Below, piece after piece: positions 9,795 through 18,823 of a stretch of DNA of 64,000 nt. The notes below the pieces were generated by a model that searched no databases, was not told the DNA's origin, and saw only the letters and a list, made by a program, of their open reading frames with translations. Numbering within the stretch: the stretch's first letter is position 1; each line of letters starts with the position of its first letter. A program made the position numbers and the translations under genes. Source of the DNA: CALGFI01 sp963786805 (GTDB lineage Bacteria; Actinomycetota; UBA4738; HRBIN12); contig CAWBAK010000007.1 in assembly GCA_963786805.1 (NCBI GenBank), positions 310,001 to 374,000 on the forward strand. Direction: 5' to 3'.

Positions 9795-12113
9795 CTAGAC
9801 GGATCGCACGACCTGGCGAGCGGGCTCCTCCGGAAGGACGTCGCCGGAGAGATGGAACGGGACGCTCGTCACGACGACCCCCGGCTCGAACAGGAGCAGC
9901 CGCTTCAGGAAGAAGGCGGTCTGGTTGTGAAGCAGGTGTTCCCATCGTCGCCGAACCACGAGCTCGGGCAGGACGACGGTGACGATGGTTCCCTCGTGTG
10001 CGGTGTACCGGCGTACCTCATCGAGCATCGGGGTCGAGAGGTCTCGGAAGGGGGCTTCGACGAGGGAAAGCGGGATCCCCATCTGCCATTCGAACCACTC
10101 GTCCACGACGTCCAGCTCTTCGTCTGGATCGAGCACAAAGTAGACCGCCGTCACGGCAGCCGCATTGAGCGATCGGGCGTAGGCGACCGCCCGAGCCGTC
10201 GCCGCGTGCACGGCGGAAACCGGGATCAGCACGACGTTCTGAACCGGCTCGACGGGCTGATCTGCGTGGACGGCCACGAGTGGCCGCTCCTCCGGTAGCA
10301 ACGGCACGTTCGTGACGACGACCCCCGCCTCGTACAGGAGGGATGCCTTCAACCACAGGCTCGACCTGCGACGAGCGAACTGGAGCAACGAGCGGTTCGC
10401 GAGCTCCTCGGGAACGACCACCGTCACGAACTCCTCGTCAGGATCGCGTGGGATCGACCGCAGGAAGGCACGGAGGCTTCGGATCCTGCCTCCGTTCACC
10501 GGCAGCCTCTCGAGCCGCCCCATCCGTGGCGCGAACGACCGCCACCGTTCGGCAGATGCTTCGAACGCATCCGGGTCGCCGGTGTAGAGCGGGATCACGC
10601 GCTCGGGACGAAGTGCGAGCAGGTAGGACACGGCGTCGGCGGTCCCGAGGCCGAGGTCGGACACCAACAGGACGAAGGTGTTCGGCACCCGGTCGATGCG
10701 CGGGCGCGCCGCACGAAGGACGGCGCCGACCATCCGGTAGTGCCGGTGGACGGCGAGGAAGAACGAGATGATGACCGGCACGGCCGCGATCACGATCCAC
10801 GCACCGTGAACGAACTTCGTCATCGCGACGATGACGAGGACGATCCCGGTGGCCGAGGCTCCGATCGTGTTGATGACGATGCTCCGGCGCCACCCCGGCT
10901 CCTTCGTTCGATGCCATCGCCGGACCATGCCGGCCTGGGAGAGGGTGAACGCCGTGAACACGCCGACCACATAGAGCTGGATCAGGCGAGTCAGGTTCGC
11001 ATCGAACACGAAGATGAGGGCGACCGCCAACACGGAGAGCACGATGATGCCGTTCGAGAACACGAGCCGGTCTCCGCGGTTCTTGAACTGCGAGGGCATG
11101 AATCGATCCCGCGCGAGGATCGCCGACAGGCGCGGGAAGTCCTGGTAGGACGTGTTCGCCGCAAGGATGAGGATCCCTGCCGTGAGGGTCTGCAGCGCGA
11201 AGAACGGCAGCGTTCGGCCGAACACCGTTTCGCCGATCTGAGACAGCACCGAACGTGAGGCAGCGATCTCCTCGTTCACGCGGACGTGCAGCAGGACGGT
11301 CATGGCGGTGATCCCCAGGAACATCGTCACCGTCATCGTGCCCATCATCGCCAGCGTCGTCGCGGCGTTGCGCGCCTGGGGCCGCCGGAACGCCGGGACG
11401 CCGTTCGAGATCGCTTCGACGCCGGTCAGGGCGGTCGAACCCGACGAGAACGCGCGCAGGATCAGGAACAGGCCCAGACCCGCGTGCGCTTCCACCGGAA
11501 GATCGGCGGTCTCGGCCAGGGGGCATCCCGAGAGACAGCGGTAGAAGCCGATCGCCAGCATCGCGTACACGATCGCGACGAAGCCGTACGTGGGGAGCGC
11601 GAACAAGAAGCCGGCCTCTTTCACCCCGCGGAGGTTCGCGAGGGTGAGCAGGATGACGAAGCCGATCGCCAGCACGACCTTGTGATCGACCAGGGACGGA
11701 GCCGCCGACGTGACGGCGAGCACCCCGGCCACCATCGAGACCGAGACCGTCAGCACGTAATCGATCAGGAGCGCAGCGGCGGCGACGAGACCCGGGATCT
11801 TCCCCAGGTTCTCGTGCGCGACGATGTACGAGCCTCCGCCGTTCGGATAGGCGCGGACGGTCTGCCGGTACGAGACGATCACGATCACGAGCACGGCCGC
11901 GATGACGAGCGCGATCGGGATCCGATAGACGAGCGCCCCGGCTCCCGCCGTGACGAGGACGAGCATCATCTCCTCGGTCGCGTAGGCGTTGGACGAGAGC
12001 GGGTCCGAGGAGAAGACCGGGAGGGCAAGGAACTTCCGCAGGAGCTGGTGCTCGAGCTGATGGCTCGCGAGCGCGCGGCCGACCAGGACGCGCTTGACCG
12101 TGGTCGTCGACAT
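9795..12113 (-). CDS. kimA: KimA-type potassium/proton symporter with doubled C-terminal domain (copy 2)
   Basis: Tandem paralogue of the gene at 7427, 772 residues and collinear with it throughout. Same blocks: LSSNAYATEEMMLVL, SYRQTVRAYPNGGGSYIVAH, STALTGVEAISNGVPAFR, LILAANTSYQDFPRL, RGDRLVFSNGIIVL, LIQLYVVGVFTAFTLSQAGM. The tail again has two USP-like modules ending LLYEAGVVVTNVPL and LLHNQTAFFLKRLLLFEPG. ATG at 12113 (MSTTTVKRVLVGRALASH), three bases after the stop of the small membrane protein upstream, and 55 bases from copy 1. The two copies may differ in affinity or ligand control. The genomic setting (KdpDE-like regulators and two TrkA proteins next door) supports potassium as the substrate. 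Confidence 0.85.
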   Translation of the reverse strand: MSTTTVKRVLVGRALASHQLEHQLLRKFLALPVFSSDPLSSNAYATEEMMLVLVTAGAGALVYRIPIALVIAAVLVIVIVSYRQTVRAYPNGGGSYIVAHENLGKIPGLVAAAALLIDYVLTVSVSMVAGVLAVTSAAPSLVDHKVVLAIGFVILLTLANLRGVKEAGFLFALPTYGFVAIVYAMLAIGFYRCLSGCPLAETADLPVEAHAGLGLFLILRAFSSGSTALTGVEAISNGVPAFRRPQARNAATTLAMMGTMTVTMFLGITAMTVLLHVRVNEEIAASRSVLSQIGETVFGRTLPFFALQTLTAGILILAANTSYQDFPRLSAILARDRFMPSQFKNRGDRLVFSNGIIVLSVLAVALIFVFDANLTRLIQLYVVGVFTAFTLSQAGMVRRWHRTKEPGWRRSIVINTIGASATGIVLVIVAMTKFVHGAWIVIAAVPVIISFFLAVHRHYRMVGAVLRAARPRIDRVPNTFVLLVSDLGLGTADAVSYLLALRPERVIPLYTGDPDAFEASAERWRSFAPRMGRLERLPVNGGRIRSLRAFLRSIPRDPDEEFVTVVVPEELANRSLLQFARRRSSLWLKASLLYEAGVVVTNVPLLPEERPLVAVHADQPVEPVQNVVLIPVSAVHAATARAVAYARSLNAAAVTAVYFVLDPDEELDVVDEWFEWQMGIPLSLVEAPFRDLSTPMLDEVRRYTAHEGTIVTVVLPELVVRRRWEHLLHNQTAFFLKRLLLFEPGVVVTSVPFHLSGDVLPEEPARQVVRSV

Positions 12114-12116
12114 GGC

Positions 12117-12368
12117 CTACCGGTCGTCCCGCCGGCCGCTCGAGACGGGTGCTTCGGGAACCTCGGGTGCCTCGAGCTCGGGCCACCGGCCGGCCTCCAT
12201 CCGCTCGAGCACATCGCCGAGAAGGTCCGCCTCACGTGAGGCGCTCACCCACTCGCGCCAGCTGAGCCAGAGACGAAGCAGCGGACCGAGCAGCAGTCCG
12301 ACGAAGCAACCGAGGATGAGACCGATGAACAGATCCGAGGAGAACGCCGCGGAAACCATGCCTGCCAC
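12117..12368 (-). CDS. Small single-pass membrane protein at head of the kimA operon
   Basis: 83 residues with one strong membrane segment (DLFIGLILGCFVGLLLGPLL) followed by WLSWREWVS and an acidic, proline-rich tail (EAPEVPEAPVSS). Not recognised. It ends three bases before the kimA copy 2 start and begins next to the shared regulatory region with the KdpD-like kinase, so it is the first gene of the operon. It could be an accessory subunit, but that is inference from position only. An internal ATG at 12359 is an alternative start. Confidence 0.6.
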   Translation of the reverse strand: MAGMVSAAFSSDLFIGLILGCFVGLLLGPLLRLWLSWREWVSASREADLLGDVLERMEAGRWPELEAPEVPEAPVSSGRRDDR

Positions 12369-12394
12369 GTTGCCGCGCAGGGCGTCAGGAAGGT

Positions 12395-12435
12395 GTAAGC
12401 ATCGGCAGCGACGGCGTAAAGATCCTGTAAGCGTT
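12395..12435. promoter_or_regulatory. Helically phased GTAA repeats in the divergent kimA / kdpDE-like promoter
   Basis: Three related boxes, GTAAGCATC (12395), GTAAAGATC (12416) and GTAAGCGTT (12427), spaced 21 and 11 bp, that is two and one helical turns. OmpR-type regulators bind direct repeats with this kind of phasing, and an OmpR-type regulator (13944) is encoded alongside. The boxes lie between the small membrane protein (-) and the sensor kinase (+), so they could control both. No -10/-35 pair could be fixed with certainty. Confidence 0.35.
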
Positions 12436-12515
12436 CACAAGCTCACGCACGGCTCCGATACCCTCGGAGCGCCGGAGCGCTTGTGGCTCGTCGACCGGGA
12501 CGACAAGCTTGCGCG

Positions 12516-13943
12516 ATGAGACTGCCGAAGGTTCGGGCCTACCAAGGAGCGGGCGTGACGCGGTCGACGCTGACGGCCGTCGCCTTCGCCGGCGCCGCGA
12601 CCGCGATCGCCGGACTCCCCGACGAGACCTCGACCGGGAGCGCCGCACTCGTGTACGTCCTCGCCGTCACCGGCGCCTCGGCCGTTTCGGGGCTCGCGGC
12701 GGGTCTCGGGACGTCGGTCCTTTCCTTCCTCGCTCTGAACTTCTTCTTCACGGAGCCGTTCCACACGCTCAATGTGGCCAAGCCCGAGGACCTGATCGCC
12801 CTTGCCGCATTCCTTGTCGTCTCGCTGATCGTCGGGACGCTGCTCTCGACTGCCGTCGCGCAGCGGGCGCGCGCCGAACGGCGGGAGCGGGAAGCGCTCC
12901 TGCTCCAGCGTTTCGGTACCAGGCTCCTGTCGGGTGAGGATCCTGCGGACGTCCTGAGGAGCTTCGCGACGGCGGTAACGGATCTGTTCCCCGTCGGCCG
13001 CTGCGAGATCAGGACCGATCTCCTCGAGGAGCCGGTGGTGTCGCAACGCGGCGACCTCCCGGCGGCGGCGGAGCCTACGGAGGTCATCCCGATGGTGGCG
13101 ATGGGGAAAGAGAGGGGGCAGATCCTCCTGTTCGGCCAGACGCCACAGACGCGGCTCACCGAGGAGGAGCGAAGCGTCGTGCGGACCTTCGCGAGCCAGA
13201 TGGGCCTGGCGCTCCAGGGCATCCGGTTGGGAGCGGAGGCGTCGGAGGCGCGCCTGGAGGCCGAGACGAACCGCCTCCGGGCGGCCTTGTTCTCCTCGGT
13301 CACCCACGACCTTCGAACCCCGCTCGCCTCGATCACCGCATCCGTCACGAGCCTTCAGGGCAAGGATGCGAGCTTCACGCCCGAGGACCGCCGAGATCTG
13401 CTCGAGACCATCCGTCAGGAAGCCGACCGGCTGAACCGCCTGGTCGGAAACCTCATGGACCTCTCCCGCATCCGGGCGGGCGCACTGGTCCCGACGACGT
13501 CTCCCGCGGCGATCGACGAGGTCATCGAAGGCGTCGTCGCGCGGCTCCAACCGCTCTTCACGCGTCACGAGATCCGCCTCATGCTTCGAGACAACCTGCC
13601 GGAGGTGTCGATCGACGTCGTGCAGATGGACCAGGTGGTCACGAACCTGTTGGAGAACGCGGTGAAGTTCAGCCCACCCGGCACACCCGTCACGATCTCG
13701 GCCGGCCGGTGGCAGGACGTCGTCGAGGTCCGCGTGGCGGACCGTGGCCCCGGGATCCCGCAGGAGGATCGCGATCGCGTGTTCGAACCGTTCGTGCGCG
13801 GCGACCGGAACTCCTCGGAGGGCTCGGGACTCGGTCTATCGATCGGTCGGGCCATCGTCGAGTCTCACGGAGGGAGGATCTGGATCGAGGGAACCCCGGG
13901 AGGAGGCACCACGGCCGTGTTCCAGCTCCCGGTGGGAACGTAG
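12516..13943 (+). CDS. KdpD-like sensor histidine kinase lacking the KdpD N-terminal sensor domain
   Basis: 475 residues. N-terminal four-helix membrane block of the DUF4118 type (LVYVLAVTGASAVSGLAAGL, FLALNFFFTEPFHTLNVAKP, IALAAFLVVSLIVGTLL), a GAF-like region (about 120-240), then HisKA with H264 in SVTHDLRTPLASI, N-box NLLENAVKFSP, G1 ADRGPGIP and G2 SGLGLSIGRA. DUF4118 plus kinase is the C-terminal architecture of KdpD. The long KdpD/USP-type cytosolic sensor that normally precedes it is absent. The ATG at 12516 is chosen over a GTG at 12483. The regulator gene begins directly at the stop codon, so the pair is co-translated. Probably signals on potassium or turgor, by family and by neighbours. 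Confidence 0.85.
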   Translation: MRLPKVRAYQGAGVTRSTLTAVAFAGAATAIAGLPDETSTGSAALVYVLAVTGASAVSGLAAGLGTSVLSFLALNFFFTEPFHTLNVAKPEDLIALAAFLVVSLIVGTLLSTAVAQRARAERREREALLLQRFGTRLLSGEDPADVLRSFATAVTDLFPVGRCEIRTDLLEEPVVSQRGDLPAAAEPTEVIPMVAMGKERGQILLFGQTPQTRLTEEERSVVRTFASQMGLALQGIRLGAEASEARLEAETNRLRAALFSSVTHDLRTPLASITASVTSLQGKDASFTPEDRRDLLETIRQEADRLNRLVGNLMDLSRIRAGALVPTTSPAAIDEVIEGVVARLQPLFTRHEIRLMLRDNLPEVSIDVVQMDQVVTNLLENAVKFSPPGTPVTISAGRWQDVVEVRVADRGPGIPQEDRDRVFEPFVRGDRNSSEGSGLGLSIGRAIVESHGGRIWIEGTPGGGTTAVFQLPVGT

Positions 13944-14654
13944 ATGGCAGAGGGGAACGTCCTCGTGGTGGACGACGACGCCCAGATCCTCCGCGCGCTC
14001 CGAACGAGCCTGAAAGCTCGCGGGTACGAGGTGCGCACCGCTCCGAACGGCGAGACGGCGCTCGAGATCTTGGCCCAGGAGTCCGTCGACCTGGTGGTGC
14101 TGGACCTCGGCCTGCCCGGGATCGACGGCCACGAGGTCATCCGGAGGGTTCGCGGGTGGTCGGACGTGCCGATCATCGTCCTGACCGTCCGCGACAGTCA
14201 GGAAGAGAAGGTCACGGCGCTGGACGCGGGAGCCGACGACCATGTCACCAAACCGTTCGCGATGGCGGAGCTCCTGGCGCGGATGCGGGCCGTCCGACGA
14301 CGGGCCGGCATCGAACCGGCTCGGGCCGTGCTTCGGTTCGGCGACCTCGAGGTCGACCTGGCACGCGAGGCGGTGAAGCTCGACGGCGAGCTCCTGCACC
14401 TCACCCCCACCGAGTACCGGATGCTCGAGGCGATGGCAACGCACCCCGGCAAGCTCCTCACCCATACCTGGCTGCTTCAGAAGGTCTGGGGCCCGAGCTA
14501 CGCGCAGGAGTCGCACTACCTCCGGGTCTACATCCGGCAGCTCCGACGCAAGCTCTGGGACGACCCCGCACGTCCGCGCTTCATCCTCACCGAGTCGGGC
14601 CTGGGGTACCGGTGGAAGCCCGAACCCGACCCCGAGCCGGAGGATCAGAGCTGA
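13944..14654 (+). CDS. KdpE-like OmpR-family response regulator
   Basis: 236 residues. Receiver with acidic pair VVDDDAQ, phosphoacceptor D54 (VVLDLGLPG), T80 and K103 (VTKPF), then an OmpR/PhoB winged-helix domain (LTPTEYRMLEAMATHPGKLL, RVYIRQLRRKLWDDP, ESGLGYRW). LTHTWLLQKVWGP resembles the KdpE subgroup motif. Starts with ATG immediately after the kinase stop. Likely targets are the potassium transporters around it and its own promoter, through the phased repeats at 12395. Called KdpE-like because no kdpFABC genes are in the window. Confidence 0.85.
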   Translation: MAEGNVLVVDDDAQILRALRTSLKARGYEVRTAPNGETALEILAQESVDLVVLDLGLPGIDGHEVIRRVRGWSDVPIIVLTVRDSQEEKVTALDAGADDHVTKPFAMAELLARMRAVRRRAGIEPARAVLRFGDLEVDLAREAVKLDGELLHLTPTEYRMLEAMATHPGKLLTHTWLLQKVWGPSYAQESHYLRVYIRQLRRKLWDDPARPRFILTESGLGYRWKPEPDPEPEDQS

Positions 14655-14730
14655 TGCGCGAGAGCGCATGGCCCCGCGCGAGACGCCTCGGCGAACGCGA
14701 ACCCACCGGGGCGCGCTAACCTACCCAACC

Positions 14731-15391
14731 GTGCACATCGTCATCATGGGCTGCGGCCGTGTCGGGATCCTCCTCACCCAGGAGCTCGTCGAAGGCCGGC
14801 CATCAACTCGCCGTCATCGACAAGAACGCGAGCGCCTTCGAGCGCCTTCCTCCGGACTTCCAGGCCCGCACGATCGTGGGTCTCGGCTTCGACCGCGAGG
14901 TGCTGGAGGAGGCCGGGATCAAGGAGGCGGACGCGTTCCTCGCGGTCTCCAGTGGCGACAACTCCAACATCGTCTCGGCACGTGTTGCGCGCGAGCACTA
15001 CCACGTGCCGAAGGTGATCGCGCGGATCTACGACCCCGCGCGCGCCGACATCTACGAGCGGCTCAACATCCCGACGGTCTCCACCACGCGATGGGGAGTG
15101 AAGCAGATCATCCTGATGCTCAGCCACCCCGGCGACGAGATCAAGGAGTCCTTGGCGGCGGGCGACCTGTTCCGCATGCGGGTCGAGGTGCCGACGCACC
15201 TGGTGGGCAAGAAGGTCTCCGAGCTGAACGTCGACGGCAAAGTCCTCGTCGCGGGCGTCGACCGCGGAGGCAAGGGGTTCATCCCCGTCGCCTCGAGCAC
15301 GTTCCAGGAAGGCGACGTCGTCGCTCTCATCGTCCAGAAGGACGCGCTCGAAGAGCTCGACGAGCTGCTCCGGCCGACGGTGGAGCACTGA
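14731..15391 (+). CDS. trkA: TrkA-type potassium uptake regulator, first copy (one frameshift near 14798)
   Basis: RCK/KTN protein that binds NAD(H) or nucleotides and gates a potassium transporter. The GTG at 14731 opens VHIVIMGCGRVGILLTQEL (Rossmann GxGxxG); a one-base excess in GGCCGGCC near 14798 shifts the frame, after which the product continues HQLAVIDKNASAFERLP, ARTIVGLGFDREVLEEAG and a C-terminal RCK_C domain (VGKKVSELNVDGKVLV). The span is 661 nt, one more than a multiple of three. 220 residues once corrected. Followed after one base by a second trkA, as in the ceoB-ceoC pair of mycobacteria. No Trk membrane subunit is next to it, so the KimA permeases are the obvious partners. Confidence 0.88.
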
Positions 15392-15392
15392 C

Positions 15393-16067
15393 GTGCGCGT
15401 CATGATCAGCGGGGCCGGCGCGGTCGGGCGGCATCTCGCCGCCGATCTCGCCAAGCGCGGCCACGAGGTGACGCTGATCGAGCAAGATCCCGACGTCCTC
15501 GAGACCGCGAAGGAGTGGGCCCCGAGCGTTCACGTGCTCCTCGGCGACGCATGCGAGCCGTGGGTGCTGGAGAAGGCCGACCTGCGCTCGACCGAGGTGG
15601 TCGTGGCAGTCACCGGCGACGACGAGGACAACCTGGTGACCGCGCTGCTCGCCAAGCAGGAGTTCGGCGTCCCCCGTGTGCTCGCCCGCGTGAACCACCC
15701 GGACAACGAGTGGCTGTTCAACGAGCAATGGGGTGTGGATGCGGCGGTATCGCCACCTCACATCCTCACGGCGATGGTCGAGGAAGAGGTCACCGTCGGC
15801 GACCTCGTTCGGCTCCTGCCGCTCGAGCGAGGTGGGATCTCGATCGTCGAGATGACCGTTCCGGCGGTCGCGCCGAACGCCGGGCGTCCGCTCTACGAGC
15901 TGCGCCTTCCTCCGGATTCGACGATCGTCGCGATCATCCGCGAGAGCCACGTCGTGATCCCACAGCCCGAGACCGTGATCGCTCCGGGCGACGAGGTGCT
16001 CGCCCTCACGGTGCCGGATTCCGAGAGCGCGCTTCGAACCGCGATCTGCGGCGAATCGACGTCCTGA
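15393..16067 (+). CDS. trkA: TrkA-type potassium uptake regulator, second copy
   Basis: 224 residues, intact. Rossmann start MRVMISGAGAVGRHLAADLA, acidic ribose-binding LIEQDPDVLE, then GDACEPWVLEKADL and VVVAVTGDDEDNLV, typical of RCK_N; C-terminal RCK_C domain from about 140 (NAGRPLYELRLPPDSTIVAI, APGDEVLALTV). GTG start one base after the stop of the first copy. Only six bases separate its stop from the convergent OB-fold gene. Together the pair corresponds to the ceoB/ceoC arrangement. Confidence 0.9.
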   Translation: MRVMISGAGAVGRHLAADLAKRGHEVTLIEQDPDVLETAKEWAPSVHVLLGDACEPWVLEKADLRSTEVVVAVTGDDEDNLVTALLAKQEFGVPRVLARVNHPDNEWLFNEQWGVDAAVSPPHILTAMVEEEVTVGDLVRLLPLERGGISIVEMTVPAVAPNAGRPLYELRLPPDSTIVAIIRESHVVIPQPETVIAPGDEVLALTVPDSESALRTAICGESTS

Positions 16068-16073
16068 ACCGGC

Positions 16074-16442
16074 TCACGCCCCGAATTCGAACGTCGGGTT
16101 CACCATCCGGAGCTCGCCCCGCTGCTCAGCGATCACGCCGTCGACCACGAGCTTCGTTCCCAGCCTGAGGCCGGGGATCGAGCGACGGCCCATCCACACC
16201 AGAGTCACCTCTCCCGTTCCGTCGTACAGGAGTGCCTCGAGCGACTCGTTGCCTTCGAGTGGCCGGATGGTGATCCGTCGAACGACGCCGGCGAGCTTCA
16301 GGTGTGAGCGGGGCGTCGCATCCTTGATCCGAACCGTCCCCGGAACGCCCGAGCACCATCCCTCGATCTCCTCGGCGTAGCGCTGCTCGTCGCTCTCGGC
16401 CACCCGGCTGAAGAAGCGGCGGAACGGGGCCAGGATGCTCAT
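16074..16442 (-). CDS. OB-fold nucleic-acid-binding-like protein (Rv2694c type)
   Basis: 122 residues beginning MSILAPFRRFFSRVAESDEQ and containing a single OB-fold: VPGTVRIKDATPRSHLKLAG, VVRRITIRP, LEALLYDGTGEVTLVWMGRR, LRLGTKLVVDGVIAEQRGEL. The YDGTGEVTLVW strand pattern is that of tRNA_anti-type OB domains. A conserved protein of the same type and size sits beside the permease-ceoB-ceoC genes in M. tuberculosis (Rv2694c, from memory). Partner and function are unknown. It lies downstream of hppA on the same strand, 17 bp from its corrected stop. Confidence 0.75.
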   Translation of the reverse strand: MSILAPFRRFFSRVAESDEQRYAEEIEGWCSGVPGTVRIKDATPRSHLKLAGVVRRITIRPLEGNESLEALLYDGTGEVTLVWMGRRSIPGLRLGTKLVVDGVIAEQRGELRMVNPTFEFGA

Positions 16443-16459
16443 CGCGCGAGCGTCTCCGC

Positions 16460-18744
16460 CTACGTGACCGAGGAGATCTCTCGCGCCGGCGCGGGCGGAT
16501 CGGCGCGCTCGATCATCAGCTCGGACTTCCGGGACTTCGACCACCAGATGGCGAAGCCCGACGATCAGCACCGCGACGGCGACGACGACGATCCGCACGA
16601 CCTCACTCTCGGCCTGCTCGACGACGACCGGCGCGAACAGGAGCGCGACCAGGTTCATGACCTTGATGAGCGGGTTCAGGGCCGGCCCGGCGGTGTCCTT
16701 GAACGGGTCGCCGACCGTGTCGCCGATCACGGCGGCCTTGTGCGCCTCCGAGCCCTTGCCGCCGTAGTGCCCCTCCTCGATGTACTTCTTCGCGTTGTCC
16801 CACGCCCCGCCCGAGTTCGACAGCATCACGGCGAGGAGCTGACCGGTCAGGATCGACCCGGCGAGGAACGCACCGAGCGCCTCGGCCTCGAGCGCGAACC
16901 CGACGATGATCGGGCTGAGGATGGCGAGCAGGCCCGGCGTCATCAGCTCGCGCAAAGAGGTCTTCGTGCAGATGTCGACGACGCGCGCGTAATCGGGCTT
17001 CTCCTTGTAATCCATGATCCCCGGGTGATCGCGGAACTGGTTCCGCACCTCGACCACGACCTGTGAGGCGGCGCGCCCGACGGCGCGGATCGCGAGCGAG
17101 GAGAACAGGAAAGCGACGGCACCGCCGATCAGGAGGCCGACGAGCACGTCGGGACGGTCGATCCGGATGGGGAACTCCTCCGCGTTCGAGCCCATCGCGC
17201 CGAGGACCGCCTCGGCGAACGAGCCGAACAGCGAGGTCGCCGCGATCACCGCGGTCGCGATCGCCATCCCCTTCGTGATCGCTTTCGTCGAGTTCCCCAC
17301 GGCATCCAAGCCCGTCAGCACCTGCGCGGGACGGCCTTCGAACTCCCCGGACATCTCGGCGATGCCCTGCGCGTTGTCCGAGATCGGGCCATAGGTGTCC
17401 ATCGAGACGATCACCCCGACGGTCGTGAGCATGCCCATCCCGGTCAGTGAGATGAAATAGAGACGCTCTGCGATGTCGTCGCCGAGGACGAATGCGCCGA
17501 CGATCACCCCGGAGATCACGAGGATCGACCAGACGGTGGACTCGAGCCCGACCGAGAAGCCGGAGAGGATCGTCGTCGCCGGTCCCGTCTGCGTCGACTC
17601 CGCGATCTCCTTGACCGGCTTGTACTTCGTGTCGGTGAAGTACTGCGTGAGGATCTGGATGATGCTCGCCAGCACGAGGCCGAGCAGGACGGCGATCGCC
17701 GGCCGGTACTCGTTCATGTACATGCCGCTGATCACGAAGACCGCGGCGGCGGAGATCGACGGCCGAAAGGAAGAAGCCGCGGTTGATCGCCTTCATCCCG
17801 TGCTCTTCCTCGCTCCGCGGGGACACCGCGATGATCCCGATGATCGACGTGATCACGCCGACCGCGCGGACGAACAAGGGGAACATCACGCCGGCGATCG
17901 CGCCCACCTCGGTGCCGGCGAACGCGGCCGCGCCGAGGATCAGCGAGGCGACGAGCGTCACCTCGTAACTCTCGAAGAGGTCGGCCGCCATCCCGGCGCA
18001 GTCGCCGACGTTGTCGCCTACGTTGTCGGCGATGACGGCGGCGTTGCGAGGGTCGTCCTCGGGGATGCCCTGCTCGACCTTGCCGACCAGGTCGGCGCCC
18101 ACGTCCGCCGCCTTCGTGAAGATGCCGCCGCCGACCCGCATGAACATGGCGAGGAGCGCGCCGCCGAACCCGAACCCGACCAGCACCGCGGTCGCGTCGG
18201 ACTTGTAGATCAGCAGGATCACGGTGGCGCCGAGCAGCCCGAGCCCGACCGTGAACATGCCGGCGACGCCGCCGGCCCTGAACGCCAGCCGCATCGCCTT
18301 GCGAAGACCCGACTCCTTGGCCGCGTTCGCGGTGCGCACGTTCGCGCGGACGGCGAGCCACATGCCCGTGTACCCCGTGATCGCGCTGAACCCGGCGCCG
18401 AGGATGAACGCGACCGAGCGCCCGACCCGGATGAACGTCTCGCCGTGGGCCGCGTTCTCCGAGACCGGGAGCGCGAAGAACAGCACGACCGTCAGCAGGC
18501 CCATGAAGACCCCGACCGTGCGGAACTGGCGGCTCAGGTAGGCCTTCGCCCCGACCTGGATCGCGAGCGCGATCTCCTTCATCTTCTCGCTGCCCTCGGG
18601 AGCGCTGAGGACCTCGCGGACCAGGTAGTAGGCGAAGACGAGCGCGACGAGCGAGATGGCGAAGATCACCCACAAGGCGTTGTTCTCGAAAGGCCCGAAG
18701 ACGGCCTGGATCGGCCCGCCTTCCTGGGCGAGGACACCGTGCAA
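16460..18744 (-). CDS. hppA: Membrane-bound proton-translocating pyrophosphatase, probably K+-independent (two frameshifts)
   Basis: Couples pyrophosphate hydrolysis to H+ export. TTG start at 18744, seven bases from a perfect GAGGAGG. The catalytic loop DVGADLVGKVEQGIPEDDPR and NVGDNVGDCAGMAADLFESYE are present, with a second acidic loop DTVGDPFKDTAGPALNPLIK near the end. The motif GNSTKAITKG carries Lys and Thr at the two positions where K+-dependent enzymes have Ala and Gly, so the enzyme should not need potassium. Two frame corrections are needed: near 17760 (after RGFFLSA, continuing ISAAAVFVISGMYMNEYRPA) and near 16540 (after VLIVG, continuing FAIWWSKSRKSELMIERADP), giving a stop TAG at 16462-16460. 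About 761 residues. Confidence 0.92.
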
Positions 18745-18823
18745 CGCAGAACCTCCTCGGTCGGGTTCGAAGGACGATTCCGCTCCCGGCCCGGCCGTGA
18801 GCGGAAGCAGTATAGGAAAGTGG

